Part shown: positions 32,181 to 43,049 of the stretch, in pieces
Numbering within the stretch: the first letter of the stretch is position 1
Layout of the letters: every line of letters starts with the position of its first letter
Assembly: GCA_023091665.1 (NCBI GenBank)
Contig: JALJCQ010000011.1
Coordinates: forward strand, 2,604,001 to 2,668,000
Length of the DNA: 64,000 nucleotides
Origin: Pythium myriotylum
Lineage: Eukaryota; Oomycota; Peronosporomycetes; Pythiales; Pythiaceae
Direction: 5' to 3'
Position numbers and translations under genes: made by a program
The notes under the pieces: model-generated
Told to the model about the DNA's origin: nothing
The model's input: only the letters and a program-made list of their open reading frames with translations
The model's database searches: none

Positions 32181-35100
32181 TCATTGCGAAATGTTATTGG
32201 GGTTGGCGTAGGCGTTGGGCGATTCTTCAACCGGAATAAATCGCATCAGGAAGCCTAAACAGTGAGCCAGTGTCAGAAAAGCAAAGATTCGACCTAGATA
32301 TGCAGGGATGGCTGACGCACCGACTGGGATAGAAAGAGCGCCGTAGGCTAAGCACTCTAGCCACTGCGCAAACGTGATCCCGCTCGTCTTGGTAAAGTTG
32401 CCACCAAACTCGGCCAGCAAGACTTGGACGACTACCGTGACGAAGATTACTGATAAGAAGAGTGAGTTGGTGAGCACGCCTCGGAAGACGTGCCAGTCGT
32501 TGGTCGTTCTCCGCGCGTTAAATTCGTTGAAAAGCTGGCTAAACACAAATGTGTTGAAAATGATCGTATAGTGGCGGTAGTCGTACTTTGAACAGTACGT
32601 CTTGAGGCAATCGACCGGGTAGTCGTGTAGAGAAAGTGGTGGATCAGCCTTGCTGTAGTCCTCGCAGACAAGACTCAAGCAAGCGTCTCCATTCACCGTT
32701 ACACACGTGTCGTTGGTGAGCGTTGGGAAGCTAGATTTGACTTCGTACTCGAAGGCCACGCAGACGTTACCTTCATGAACGCCGAACTCCTTGTGACCGT
32801 AAGCAAGAAGCAAGAAGACCAAGATGAGTTGGAAGATAGCTTGGACTACGATATTCTTGAGTATACATCGTCCAAGCAACGGAGCCGACTTCTTGAACGG
32901 CCTTCGGTCCAGCAGCGCATCGGTGGGTGCCTCAGTGCCAAGCGCAAGAGCACCCATGGTATCCATGATCAAGTTGATCCAAAGCATCATGACTGAGTTT
33001 AGCGGTGGTTCTTTGCCTCCTACTGCACTCACGAAAGTCACAACGAGCGCGACAACGTTGACAGTGAGCTGAAACTGGAGAAACTTGCGAATGTTGTCAT
33101 ACACACTCCGACCCCACAGCACTGCCCGCTTGATTGACGAGAATCTGTCATCCATGATGATGATATCGGATGCCTCTTTCGCAAGATCGGTGCCTGCAAT
33201 ACCCATCGCGAGACCGACATCGGCCGTACGAAGTGCTGGAGCATCATTTGTCCCGTCACCTGTGACACCCACAACTTCATGATTCTCGCGAAGCAGATTT
33301 ACGAGCCGAAATTTATCGTCTGGAGAACTACGCGCCAGCACCTGCAACCGCGGCAGCAGCTTGGTGACTTCGTCCACCGGCATCTTGCGAAAGACTGGAC
33401 CTTCGAGCGCGAGACCGTCAGCTGTCATGATACCGCACTGCCGTGCAATAGCAGAAGCCGTGTGAATATTGTCGCCTGTGACCATGCGCACCATGATACC
33501 TGCGCGCTTGCAGTCGCGAATCGAGTCGGTCACATCGGCTCGCAAAGGATCCTGAATACCAAAGATTGCATTGATTACAAGCTGTTCCTCAGGCGGCTCA
33601 GTAAGTGCGTGCAAGTCGTCAGGGATATCACCGCGTTGGAAATCTCGGTGGGCTACACAGATCGTACGAAGCGCTGACTCGGCCATCTTTGTGATGATGC
33701 CGTTGAATTCGCCGCGCTTAACATTGGTGATGTCGCACACATTGCCGTCCGCGTTAACGTACTTGGTTGCACGCCCCACGATGACCTCAGCTGCGCCTTT
33801 CGTATATAGCCTCGCAGATCCGTCATTGCGCTTCACGATCGCGCTCATCGACTTTTTCTCCGATGAGAATGGGAATAGGCGGTCACCACGGTCCTCCTGG
33901 AAGTGGGCCTTCCGCAGAGTCATGTAGTCGAACCCAGCCTTGAGCAACAGGATGAGCATCGCTCCCTCTGTCTTGTTACCTTGCACCTGCGGCGAGCCTT
34001 TAGCTTCTTTGAGGAATGCACTCGAGTTTACCGAGATATTCTCGGCCAGCTGCACTAGCGCTTTGGCCTCGACGGGTAGCTTGAGGCTTGGCTGCTTGAG
34101 TGCTTCATCCTGAAAGTACTTGCCGAGAATCCAGCCTTCAACGACCGTCATCTTGTTTTCTGTGAGCGTGCCCGTCTTGTCGGAACAAATACTCGTGACA
34201 TTGCCCATGGTCTCACAAGCAGCGAGGACTCGGATGAGATTGTTGTCGCGCAACATTTTCTTTGTGGAGTACGACAACGAGATTGTCACTGCAAGCGGGA
34301 GGCCTTCAGGAATCGCGACGACGATGATTGTCACGCCAATGAGAAAAGTGTGAAGAATGTAGCTCGGCCAAGTGTAATCCTTGCGCTGCTCCGAGGTGTC
34401 GTCGGCGATCGCGTAGATAATGATCATGGCGATCATGGTCGCGATCGAGAAAAACATGCCTACGTAACCAATCTGTTTGGCCATCTCTTCGAGCTTCTCC
34501 ATGAGCGGTGTGGCTTTCTGCTCGCGCACGAGCTTGGACTTGATCTTACCCCACCGACACTCAGTGCCTACAGCGATAACGAGACACTCGCCCCGGCCTG
34601 AGGCAACAAGACAACTCGAGAGAAGGAACGGGTCTTTGGAATGGTTCTTGGCGACATCATCAGGCTCGCCTGTGAGACTCGACTCATTGCACTTCAAATC
34701 TTGCCCACGAACAAGGACGCAGTCGGCGGGCACTTTGTCGCCCGTCTCGAGGATCAACACGTCGCCCACCGAAATCTCACCCACGGGTGCTTGGTCGGGC
34801 TTGCCGCCACGGATCACTTTGACTTGAACATCGTCGTTCTTGGCGCTGAGTGCCCGAAATTGCTTCTCTTTGGAGTAATTGTTGACTGAGGTGACGACTG
34901 CGACGAGAATGACGCCTGTGAGGATTGCCACGCCTTCGCTCCATCCTGTTTCTGGATGTTCCATGTATCCTGTTACGAGCGAAGCGATCGCCGCACAGAT
35001 GAGGATGATAAGCGTCGTGTCCTGAAGGCTCTCGAAAAACAAGCGTATCAAGCCTTTCATGGGTGCCTCTTTGAAAAGGTTGTGACCGAACCGCTCTCTT

Positions 35101-35363
35101 CGCACTGCAAAGTTCGTGTCGATTTCGCTCTGCGGCAACCCGTGCTCCAAGTCCACGCAAAGCAGCTGTGCGAGGCCTCGCACACCGCCTATTCGCTGCA
35201 GCTCGGCCAAGTTGGCCTCTGTCATTTGGTCCTGGTTGATATTTCGGATCTCGTCGATGGTGATACCGTACGGTGAAGACGGCGCGACCTTATTTGCTGT
35301 TGTGCTTGTGCGGGGTTTTCCATTCGATGGCGTGCCCGGTGCGATCGGTGTCAACTCTCCCAT
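32181..35363 (-). CDS. P2B-type (PMCA-like) Ca2+-transporting ATPase
   Basis: A single-exon frame of 1060 residues with ten expected transmembrane helices. Order: cytosolic N-terminus; TM1-2 at about 107-165; actuator domain; TM4 with PEGLPL; phosphorylation motif DKTGTLTENKMTV; nucleotide-binding region with KGAAE; hinge TGDGTNDAPAL; TM5-10. The P2B features (NKTEGAML, YTKGAAEVI, MKKSAPLLGR-like RRPFKKSAPLLGR) favour a calmodulin-regulated plasma-membrane or vacuolar pump rather than SERCA. The C-terminus stops about 19 residues after the last helix (FIPVEESPNAYANPNNISQ), so the long calmodulin-binding tail of animal PMCAs is absent. Regulation may lie at the N-terminus, as in plant ACA pumps, but I see no certain calmodulin site there. 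Confidence 0.95.
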   Translation of the reverse strand: MGELTPIAPGTPSNGKPRTSTTANKVAPSSPYGITIDEIRNINQDQMTEANLAELQRIGGVRGLAQLLCVDLEHGLPQSEIDTNFAVRRERFGHNLFKEAPMKGLIRLFFESLQDTTLIILICAAIASLVTGYMEHPETGWSEGVAILTGVILVAVVTSVNNYSKEKQFRALSAKNDDVQVKVIRGGKPDQAPVGEISVGDVLILETGDKVPADCVLVRGQDLKCNESSLTGEPDDVAKNHSKDPFLLSSCLVASGRGECLVIAVGTECRWGKIKSKLVREQKATPLMEKLEEMAKQIGYVGMFFSIATMIAMIIIYAIADDTSEQRKDYTWPSYILHTFLIGVTIIVVAIPEGLPLAVTISLSYSTKKMLRDNNLIRVLAACETMGNVTSICSDKTGTLTENKMTVVEGWILGKYFQDEALKQPSLKLPVEAKALVQLAENISVNSSAFLKEAKGSPQVQGNKTEGAMLILLLKAGFDYMTLRKAHFQEDRGDRLFPFSSEKKSMSAIVKRNDGSARLYTKGAAEVIVGRATKYVNADGNVCDITNVKRGEFNGIITKMAESALRTICVAHRDFQRGDIPDDLHALTEPPEEQLVINAIFGIQDPLRADVTDSIRDCKRAGIMVRMVTGDNIHTASAIARQCGIMTADGLALEGPVFRKMPVDEVTKLLPRLQVLARSSPDDKFRLVNLLRENHEVVGVTGDGTNDAPALRTADVGLAMGIAGTDLAKEASDIIIMDDRFSSIKRAVLWGRSVYDNIRKFLQFQLTVNVVALVVTFVSAVGGKEPPLNSVMMLWINLIMDTMGALALGTEAPTDALLDRRPFKKSAPLLGRCILKNIVVQAIFQLILVFLLLAYGHKEFGVHEGNVCVAFEYEVKSSFPTLTNDTCVTVNGDACLSLVCEDYSKADPPLSLHDYPVDCLKTYCSKYDYRHYTIIFNTFVFSQLFNEFNARRTTNDWHVFRGVLTNSLFLSVIFVTVVVQVLLAEFGGNFTKTSGITFAQWLECLAYGALSIPVGASAIPAYLGRIFAFLTLAHCLGFLMRFIPVEESPNAYANPNNISQ

Positions 35364-36089
35364 GGCTTAAATAGTCCAAGTCAGTCGTCGGTCGAGTCGA
35401 GGCCACCACACTAGCATGGGGCGGGGGTGTCAACGTGTCGCTGTTGTCGTCGACGTCTGCTCCGGACGCGCCCGTGCCTCGCCGCTCACTCGCACTTGCG
35501 AGCCCCACACTTGTTGCTTCCGACTCGTGCCGTCGTCTTCGGTTTCTGACCTCCAGTCATACTTAATCCAAGCCACCAACGACGTAAATATAGCGTCAAG
35601 CCGTACTCAGCCCATGGGAGGGAACTCGCTGGACTGAATGGGGAGGGCTCTAAACAGGTCCCTCGCTATTCTTGCCGCTGACTCCTCAGAACGAATGCCG
35701 ACCATACGTAGTGTGACAAGATGTCTTGCCGCAAGCATTCAGGTAGGCCCCCAGGTTGTCAAACGCACAAACACACCCAAAACCTCTGTGACGTGTGTAG
35801 TTGCATCTCGCTACATGTTGCATGATTTCTTCCGCTCAATCTGAAAGTCGCTGGGCACCATACACCACCAACCAATTAGAGACCGGACCTCCTCACGAGC
35901 TCAATTGCATTCATGAGGAATACCTCCACGTCCGACCAGTTTCTCTTCTTGCTTGAGGAGACAATGGTTCTAAACCCCATTTCTTACATAAAAACCTACT
36001 AGGTTTTTATCTCCATTGATTAGGTTTGATCTCTTCCTCTCCTTCAAGTGGGTTCGTCCGTCGCAGATTTTCTCCTCGTTGCTTGCCAA
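35364..36089. other. divergent intergenic region
   Basis: The 726 bp between the starts of the Ca2+-ATPase (minus) and the AGC kinase (plus) contain no gene I recognise. A 10-bp hairpin (35988-35997 with 36001-36010, AAAAACCT stem) sits about 80 bp upstream of the kinase ATG. An arm of that length could be chance. Confidence 0.45.
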
Positions 36090-38088
36090 ATGCCGCAATG
36101 CGCCGCGTGCTGCGAGACCAAAGGCGTCAACAAGTGCGTTTCCTCCATGCCTGAAAGGGACGAAGGGAAACCGGTTCTAAGAGGAAGCCTCTTTGTCATG
36201 CAGGTTCCACGGCGAGCAGCGCCGCGCGCGCCGCCCCGTGTGCAAAGAATGCGTTCGCGCCGGTCGCACGCCGGCGCCGGAGGACGCTGAGGACGCGAGG
36301 TGAGTCACTGAGATGGCGTGGGAGGGAAGATGGGAGAAGAGGATGGTTGACGACGTACGTGCCACAGCGAGGCGCGCAGCACGCGGCTCGAGGACTTTGA
36401 GCTGCTGAGTGTGATCGGGCAGGGCGCGTTCGGCAAGGCAAGTTGTGTGGATTGGAAAAGAGTGAGACAGGCGGCTGAGGAGCTACGGTAGGTGCTGCTG
36501 GTTCGTCACCGCTCGACAAGCGAGGTCTATGCGATGAAGGTGCGAGGCTTTGAGAGAGAGAGAGTTGTTGGGGGGTTTTCTCGGGACTGACGCGGAGGAA
36601 TGAGTATAGATCATCAGCAAGCGGTTCCTGATTGAGAGCGACAGTGTGCGCCACATGCGAGCGGAGCGAGACATCATGACCAAGGTACTGCCTTCATTTG
36701 CTGAAGAGGAGAGTCCACTTTCACTGACGGGACGTGGACGGTTCTAGATCTCGCATCCGTTCGTCACGAAGCTGTCGTTCGCCTTCCAGAATGACTCCAA
36801 GGTTCGTTGCAACTAGTCTGGAGACTGTGAGAAGTGTGGATTGTGAATGAGAACGAGCGTAGGTGTATCTTGTGATGGATTTCCAAACGGGCGGCGAGCT
36901 GTTTTCGTACCTGCGCGACGAGGGCACCTTCACTGAGGTCCGTTCTTTCGAAATTAGTCCTCGAAGTGGGTGGGCTCTAACGGATCCTGTTAAAGGATAC
37001 TGCACGTTTCTACCTTGCCGAGATGATCCTCGCACTCGAGCATCTTCACTCGAAAGGGATTATCCACCGGTAAGATTTATTTGGATGGATTCTGGAATCT
37101 TTCGTCCCCACTAAGCCATGGTTTCAGTGATCTCAAGCCAGAGAACGTGTTGATCTCCGGGGAAGGCCACGTCAAGATCACTGATTTCGGCGTCGCGCGT
37201 CAATTCCAAGAGGTCATATCTCGTGTTTTAGGCCCGCTGATAGCCATGTTAATGTTTTCAGTCGCTTGTAGGGCGACGCACTCAAGACTGTATGCGGGAC
37301 GAAAGAGTACATGGCCCCAGAAATGCTTCTGGGCAAGGGATACGACTCGGTAAGTTAACTGACTTCAGTCTAATGGATTGGTTGTCTAACAGACACACCC
37401 AGGCCGTCGACTGGTGGTCGCTGGGCGCCCTCGCCTATGAAATGCTCATCGGCCAGCCACCCTTCCACGCGAAGAACAGCAACGACGTACAGCAAAAGAT
37501 CTTGACGGCAAAAGTGAGTCTTCTGATTTTCAAAATTCCACTTAGGTATAAGGAGAGCCTCACAAGTAATGATGTTTCGTCAGATTACATTGCCCAAGTG
37601 GCTCTCGTCCGATGCACACTCGCTTTTGCGATCGCTGCTCGAACGGAACGTGAGCAAGCGACTTGGCGGCGGCAAGTCGACCATGTTCACCGTGCGCGGC
37701 GTCCAGGCCCTCAAAAGCCACCCGTTCTTTAAGGTGAGCGTGGAGCCAAACGGCAACATCTACTTCGAGGGGGGCTGGTTAGCTCACTGGGATATGCATG
37801 ATACAGAAGATCGACTGGGCTGCTCTCGAGAAGCTGCAAGTGGCTCCACCCATGGTGCCCAAAGTGAGCCACCCAGCCGACACGAGCAACTTTGATGTCA
37901 AGTTCACGAAGATGCCACCGTCTGACCTGTCATGTGATGCTGTGTCGCGCGACAGTGACGAGCAATTCTCAGGTTTTTCGTTTTACGGACTAGAGAGTCT
38001 CATCGGCGAGTCGATCGCCTCCACCCTACAACGGCGAAAGAGCAGCCTGGTCGTCAGCCCCATGGCTGCAATTGTCGAGGCAGGGTGA
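36090..38088 (+). CDS. AGC-family protein kinase with N-terminal Zn motif, 13 exons
   Basis: Exons: 36090-36133, 36204-36299, 36368-36437, 36492-36539, 36610-36684, 36748-36801, 36863-36937, 36996-37069, 37128-37212, 37272-37349, 37403-37513, 37584-37733, 37807-38088, totalling 413 residues. The N-terminus has CAACC and CKEC pairs, a likely zinc-binding knot. The kinase domain begins at about residue 50. It shows GQGAFGKV, VYAMK (Lys), HRDLKPEN, DFGVAR and a T-loop [12 protein letters not shown] with a PDK1-type Thr. The C-terminal AGC tail ends in a hydrophobic motif FSGFSFYG, typical of S6K/Akt/SGK-like kinases regulated by TORC. The third intron (36438-36491) has a GC donor (AAG|GCAAGT). 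No GT donor keeps the P-loop frame. Twelve introns in 2 kb is very dense for this window. The frame is also open from a GTG at 36048, but the ATG at 36090 is preferred. Confidence 0.9.
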
Positions 38089-38444
38089 ATATTTCGAAGT
38101 GCATCCAGATCGATGTGTCTAGGTTTTGAAATCGGAGAAAGCATTGAGATCCCTGTCCGATTCTCCTAGGCATTTATGAATCCTTCTGACATCGAACAGG
38201 ACTGAAAGCTCGAAATTGCATGGACCCAGCGGACGTGACTGAGAGTGAGTTGCACGTAATTGAGCGGACCCCTGGGTTATTCGCTTCTTTCCGTCAGGTC
38301 GGCCAGCTTGGAAAGACCTCAATATCGACTTTTGTCCGTGATATTCGATCCACAGCGCATCCTTTGGACCATTTAGGTGTTTCTAGGTGTCAAGCTAAGA
38401 AGGCAAACAAAAAAAAAACCTGCAACCTGCCCGTAAGCAAGAGC
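38089..38444. other. convergent intergenic region
   Basis: The 356 bp between the AGC kinase and the first NAD+ synthetase, which face each other. There is an A-rich tract at 38406-38417. No gene is seen. Confidence 0.45.
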
Positions 38445-40586
38445 CTACTCGTTCTTCTTCTCCTCGAGCTTGGTCGCGAGCGTGTCGATGGCGCGGAACT
38501 GGCGTGTCCAACGCGCGTTGTAGAGGAACGGACGGAGGTCGAAGCGGTTGTCATCCGGCGAGTAGTTCTCGGCGTGGTACGACGGGGTGAGCGTCGTCAT
38601 CTTGTGGCGGTTAATCGAGTAGTAGAAGAAGAAGCGCTTGACCTTGTCCGCGACAGCCGTTGGTGTGAGGTGGTTCCACACGTGCGCGAGCTTGCGGTAC
38701 ATCCAGTATGGGCCGAGACGGTCAATCTTGCGCAGGCGACCAAACCAGCCGAGCTCTTCGTAGCTCATACCCATGTCTTCTTCATCAAGCTGCGAGTGGT
38801 CGGCTTCTTCGTCCGCTGCCGCGTTTGTGGGACGAAGCTCCGCGGTCGGAGGAGCTTCGACAACAGTCTGGAGCGTCGGATACTTGTACTCGACAGCCGC
38901 CCAACGGAGCAGGCGCTTCAGATCGCCCTTGGAGACGGCGCCAATCGGGTTCAGATCCCCGCTGCTGCAGTCGTACTTGGTCATGTACCCACGAAGTGCT
39001 TCGTCGACATTTGCCGAGCTGAGCACGAGCAGGAAACCCGTCTTGGAGCGCACCCACGGCAGCAATTGGGCAAGCAAGTAGGCCATGACCATGCGGAGTC
39101 GAGCCTGAATATTTTGCAGCGCGAGATCCTGCTGCAGATTACCACCCTGCGACAAGAACTGCGGGGTCTTGCCCGTGAGAAGGCTGAAAGTCGACACGAC
39201 GGCGTCGACCATCGTGTCCATGCCCATGTTGAGGTGGTACGCGCCGATCTCCTGTGCCAGCGTGGTCGCGCGCTTCTTGGTGGCCGCAGAACTGTTCTTG
39301 GTGCCCATGTACGTCGTGTGCAGCACGTGCGAGGCGAGTTCCTGCGGGGTCATGGGCGTGTATTCTTGCCCTGTGGTGCCGATGATGCGCTGGACGTCGC
39401 GGATAACAATCTCGTCGCCGGCGTTTGCAGCCTGCGTCACGAGGTGGCACATGACGCCGACAATGCAAGCGACCGACGAAGAATCCGCGCCACCCGAGAG
39501 CGGGAGGAAGTAGCCTCCACCGCCACTGCGACGCAGGTAGTCCCACAGCCAACAGGCTGGACCCAGAGCGATCTCTTCCTCTGGCGAGTGGTAGCGCACG
39601 TCGATTGTCGAGTTCGGGTACACATGGAGGTCGGTCTCATCATGGCAGAGACTGAAGTTGACATGGATCGTCGGCACCGTAGTCTTGAGTGAACTGGCTT
39701 GCTCGCTTCGGCTACTCACTGATCCTCGCAACGAGCGCACGTCATCGAGGTCGACAGTCGCGGTCACGACCTCGACGTCCTTGACCGAGAACTGCGAACC
39801 TTGCGCGACAACCTCACCGTTCACTGCAATCAACGAACAGCCATCGTAGTAGAGACGACCGCCGTCGCAGCCTTGCTGGTTCGCGTAGATGTAGATACCA
39901 CCGCTCTTGGCCGTTGCGCCTTTGATCAGATCAATGCGCTGGTTGAGCTTGCGCAGTTGATGGTGCGAGCCCGAGCCGTTGCCGATGATCTCTACACCAG
40001 CGAGACCCAGGTTGATGTGCGGGCTGTCTGGTGTGAACACTTCCTCACACGACTCGCTCGAGCACGACGTGTCGAGCGTCGTGAGGATGCCATAGCCGAT
40101 CGGCACATGAATCTGGCCCGTGATCTTCTGGATCGTCTTAGGCAGCACGTGGCTCTGCAGCATCTGGTCCTTGCTCTCCCAGTTGACTTTCCACGTCGTG
40201 AACCACCTCGTCTCGCGGTAGTTGCCGTCATCCGCGAGAAACAGCTTCGGACGAATAAACAAGATCTTGCGATCCAAGCAATACACGCGGCAGTTGTAGC
40301 GCACGCCATTATGGAGCACGGGCATGCCAATATCACAAATGATGCCGTCGGTCACGTCCGACGTGAGGATCGTCTCCATGGACTCCCAGCAGTGGAAGAA
40401 CGTGTCGGCCTCGAGGAAATGGTCCTCGCAGCCGTAGCCGCAGACTTCGAGCTCGGGGCCGACGCGGTAGGTGGCGCCCTTGGCCTTGGCCTCGCGGATG
40501 GAGACGAGGATGCGGTCGAGATTGCCATCGAAGTCGAGCGCCCACTGGTTCAAGTTGCACGCGGCCACGGTCACGAGAGAGCTCAT
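38445..40586 (-). CDS. glutamine-dependent NAD+ synthetase, copy 1
   Basis: A single-exon frame of 713 residues. The enzyme makes NAD+ from nicotinic acid adenine dinucleotide, ATP and glutamine. The N-terminal nitrilase-type glutaminase domain (1-about 290) shows the Glu of [10 protein letters not shown], the Lys of RPKLFL and the nucleophile Cys (about 178) in [12 protein letters not shown]. The C-terminal synthetase domain has the ATP-binding P-loop [13 protein letters not shown] (about 362). The length matches eukaryotic NADSYN1. Near residue 600 it carries an acidic insertion ([16 protein letters not shown]) that copy 2 lacks. It lies 2.5 kb from copy 2, same strand, with a dehydrogenase gene between. 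Confidence 0.96.
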   Translation of the reverse strand: MSSLVTVAACNLNQWALDFDGNLDRILVSIREAKAKGATYRVGPELEVCGYGCEDHFLEADTFFHCWESMETILTSDVTDGIICDIGMPVLHNGVRYNCRVYCLDRKILFIRPKLFLADDGNYRETRWFTTWKVNWESKDQMLQSHVLPKTIQKITGQIHVPIGYGILTTLDTSCSSESCEEVFTPDSPHINLGLAGVEIIGNGSGSHHQLRKLNQRIDLIKGATAKSGGIYIYANQQGCDGGRLYYDGCSLIAVNGEVVAQGSQFSVKDVEVVTATVDLDDVRSLRGSVSSRSEQASSLKTTVPTIHVNFSLCHDETDLHVYPNSTIDVRYHSPEEEIALGPACWLWDYLRRSGGGGYFLPLSGGADSSSVACIVGVMCHLVTQAANAGDEIVIRDVQRIIGTTGQEYTPMTPQELASHVLHTTYMGTKNSSAATKKRATTLAQEIGAYHLNMGMDTMVDAVVSTFSLLTGKTPQFLSQGGNLQQDLALQNIQARLRMVMAYLLAQLLPWVRSKTGFLLVLSSANVDEALRGYMTKYDCSSGDLNPIGAVSKGDLKRLLRWAAVEYKYPTLQTVVEAPPTAELRPTNAAADEEADHSQLDEEDMGMSYEELGWFGRLRKIDRLGPYWMYRKLAHVWNHLTPTAVADKVKRFFFYYSINRHKMTTLTPSYHAENYSPDDNRFDLRPFLYNARWTRQFRAIDTLATKLEEKKNE

Positions 40587-40760
40587 GGTCGAACGACGGG
40601 GAGAGCTCGAGCTGACGAATGTAGCTGCTCACGAGGGATGGGGAGAGAGAGATGGTCTCTGCTAAGTAACGATATGAAGTAAGTAGAAAAGATGGATTTA
40701 CGGTAAACGAGTCCCACGTAGCTTCAAGTTGAAGTCATATTACACGGTATCATTTTCATT

Positions 40761-41231
40761 TCACTCGAGCCGAGGACAGCTCGCGAGCCACGTTGTGCGG
40801 CGGCAGAAGCACAAGTCGTGTTTCTGTAGGGCAGAGAAGAGCCCGTGGCGTTCTCGCGTGCACTGCTGGCGGCGGCTCACTCTCGCCGTCTCGTCGCATC
40901 GGCAGTCAGTGTGCCAATACGACGGACACGTGTGGACAAGGATGTTGAGCTCGTCGATCTCGCGCTGTCGCTCTCGGTTGCCGTCGTGGGTGGCTTGAAG
41001 CTGGAGCTGGTGGAATATAGCGGCGATGCGGTTCTTCCGGCCGTTGTTGAGGCTCTGCGGAGACGTCAGCACCTGGAAATCGACGATCGCGTTGTATCTC
41101 GCTTGGTCGCGGTCACGAAGAGCAACCGCAAGTAAGGCGTCGAATCGATCGTCGACTGACTGCGTCCATGTGTTGTTCAGAAGAAGCTGTAGCCCCATGA
41201 GTGTGTCGTATCGCCATTGGCCTCGATCCAT
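40761..41231 (-). CDS. hypothetical 156-residue protein
   Basis: The frame starts at an ATG at 41231 and also stays open a little upstream. The translation is Gln/Arg/Leu-rich with helix-like spacing (LMGLQLLLNNTW, LLAVALRDRDQARYNAIVDF) and a Cys-containing end. I recognise no domain. Composition is like that of real coding sequence in this window. The opposite strand is also open (40845-41135), so this may be chance. Confidence 0.3.
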   Translation of the reverse strand: MDRGQWRYDTLMGLQLLLNNTWTQSVDDRFDALLAVALRDRDQARYNAIVDFQVLTSPQSLNNGRKNRIAAIFHQLQLQATHDGNRERQREIDELNILVHTCPSYWHTDCRCDETARVSRRQQCTRERHGLFSALQKHDLCFCRRTTWLASCPRLE

Positions 41232-42099
41232 GATTGCTCCGCGCACAAGACGAGCCACGCGAACCGGCGATAGTGATTAAAGGAGGGTCTCGACCAACCT
41301 GCGTGCCAGAAGAATATACGCTGGGTTTAGCCATTTCTCGCGTATTGATCGGTCGTGGGGTTGTGTTGTAGAGATGGAAACTAGGACGTGTCAAGTAGGG
41401 GGGGGGAAGGTCATAACTTCAGGCTCTTTCTATGCCAAATCCGAGATTTTTCTGCGTCGGTACGACAAAAAGTGGGGCTTGCCTTGCTGCTAGGCAGTCA
41501 ATTCATTTGGGTGTCACCGCCGTGTTTGAGCTACCGGATCTCACCACGTGACCTCGCGTACACTGACTGCGAATGCCGAATGGCTTTTGTTGATCAATCG
41601 AATCCCGTGGCAGCCCAGCTCTATGTGGTCGCGCTGCGAGCTTATCTTCGGTATTCCTTCGTAGGTGCTCACGAATAATCCCTACGTGTCTCCTTAGAAG
41701 AAGGCTAGCACGTATGCTTGGAATGCTTTGCCTTGATCGTCTTTCAAGTGCTCGTCTCAATATTTCAGCCAATCCCTGCACGGCACTTACTTGTAAATGG
41801 CCAATCATTCGTGCATTAAACACAGTAAGCCCAACCCTAAAACAGACTGACTCCACGGTGGCGGTGAACGTCAACAGCAGCTTCACGAGCCCCGATCATT
41901 CATGCGGTTCCTTCTTTTGAGCCAATGGATGCCACGCCGGAATTGCGATCCACAACCCTCTCCATTGGGAGGGGCTAGCCCCGCCATGGAGCCTCCTTTC
42001 CTCCTAACGTTCCTCCTAGCCGTGGCCACGTGTCGCTGCGATTCGCCCCAGCTTTTCACTTTTCTTCTCGCCTCCAACGCCTCAAGAACCCTTTGTAAG
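41232..42099. other. intergenic region upstream of SDR
   Basis: About 0.87 kb without a recognised gene. The SDR frame stays open from an ATG at 41902, but the stretch before 42100 does not look like SDR sequence. Confidence 0.45.
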
Positions 42100-42816
42100 A
42101 TGCCGACCAAAACCGTGCTGATCACAGGCGCGAACCGCGGCATCGGCCTCGCGTTCGTCGAGCTGTACAAGGAAAGCGGCTGGAAGGTCATCGCAACGAC
42201 GCGCAGCCTCGACTCAGCTACTGACGAGCTCAAGGCGCTGACTCCCTACAAGATCGTACGACTGAACACTGCTGACGAGGCCTCGATCCTCGAGGCTGCG
42301 GAGGAGCTGCGCGACGAGCCGATCGACTTGCTCATCAACAACGCCGGCATGGCGAAGGACGACAGCGTCGAGTCGACGTCCAAGCAGTCGATCATGCACC
42401 ACTTCGAAGTCAACACGGTCGGGCCGTTCCTCCTCGCTCGCGCGTTGTTGCCGAATCTTCGCGCCGCCTCTGCTGTACATGGGTTCGCTGTCATTGCGCA
42501 GCTCTCGTCCATCATGGGCAGCATCTCTGACAACATCCACAACACCAGTGGACTTGGTAGTGGAGGGCTGTATGCATACCGGGCGTCCAAGGTCGCGCTC
42601 AACATGTTGACGGCAGGACTCGCGCACGACCTCAAGGACGACAACATATGGACTGTTGCACTTCATCCGGGCTACGTTGCGACAGCGATGACGGCCTTTC
42701 AGGGCCCCCTCAAGCCGCGCGAGAGCGTCGAAGGCATGGCACGCGTCATCGCTCAAGTGACTGAAGACAATAGCGGGAAGTTCTATGGACACGATGGAGT
42801 TGAGCTTCCGTGGTGA
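42100..42816 (+). CDS. short-chain dehydrogenase/reductase (C-factor-like)
   Basis: A 238-residue classical SDR, probably NAD(P)H-dependent. It has the Rossmann motif TGANRGIG at residues 9-16, NNAG, a catalytic Ser in AQLSSIMGSI, and the YxxxK pair as AYRASK. ATG 42100 begins MPTKTVLITGANRG, the normal SDR start. The frame continues 66 codons upstream to ATG 41902, giving a hydrophobic Ser/Pro-rich extension that could be a targeting peptide but is not conserved in the family. The sequence resembles C-factor/CsgA-type SDRs. The substrate is unknown. It sits between two NAD+ synthetase paralogues on the opposite strand. Confidence 0.92.
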   Translation: MPTKTVLITGANRGIGLAFVELYKESGWKVIATTRSLDSATDELKALTPYKIVRLNTADEASILEAAEELRDEPIDLLINNAGMAKDDSVESTSKQSIMHHFEVNTVGPFLLARALLPNLRAASAVHGFAVIAQLSSIMGSISDNIHNTSGLGSGGLYAYRASKVALNMLTAGLAHDLKDDNIWTVALHPGYVATAMTAFQGPLKPRESVEGMARVIAQVTEDNSGKFYGHDGVELPW

Positions 42817-43049
42817 TAGCTCCATCGCTCACAGAAGTTGCCACATTGAGAAACCTCTGTTGTGTACAGTCGCAGAATACGCAACATATCGGTGCTGGGT
42901 ATCAAATACATGTTTGCGATTGATCCTTCCATGTACGTCAATACTACTTTGTGGTTGAATTTTTTTGGTTAGCAGAGTGTACAGCGTGACTAGTGTGAGA
43001 GAAAATGCATGGCGACGCCCGTGGCGCCGCACTCTTCACTGCCGTGTAG

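Noticed and set aside
35988..36010. 10-bp hairpin before the AGC kinase
   Set aside because: About one such arm is expected by chance in a window this size, so it is mentioned only within the intergenic entry.
38220..39692. 490-residue plus-strand frame opposite NAD+ synthetase copy 1
   Set aside because: It is the antisense shadow of a strongly conserved gene. The Arg/Val/His-rich translation has no domain, and a similar shadow (43179-44636) lies opposite copy 2.
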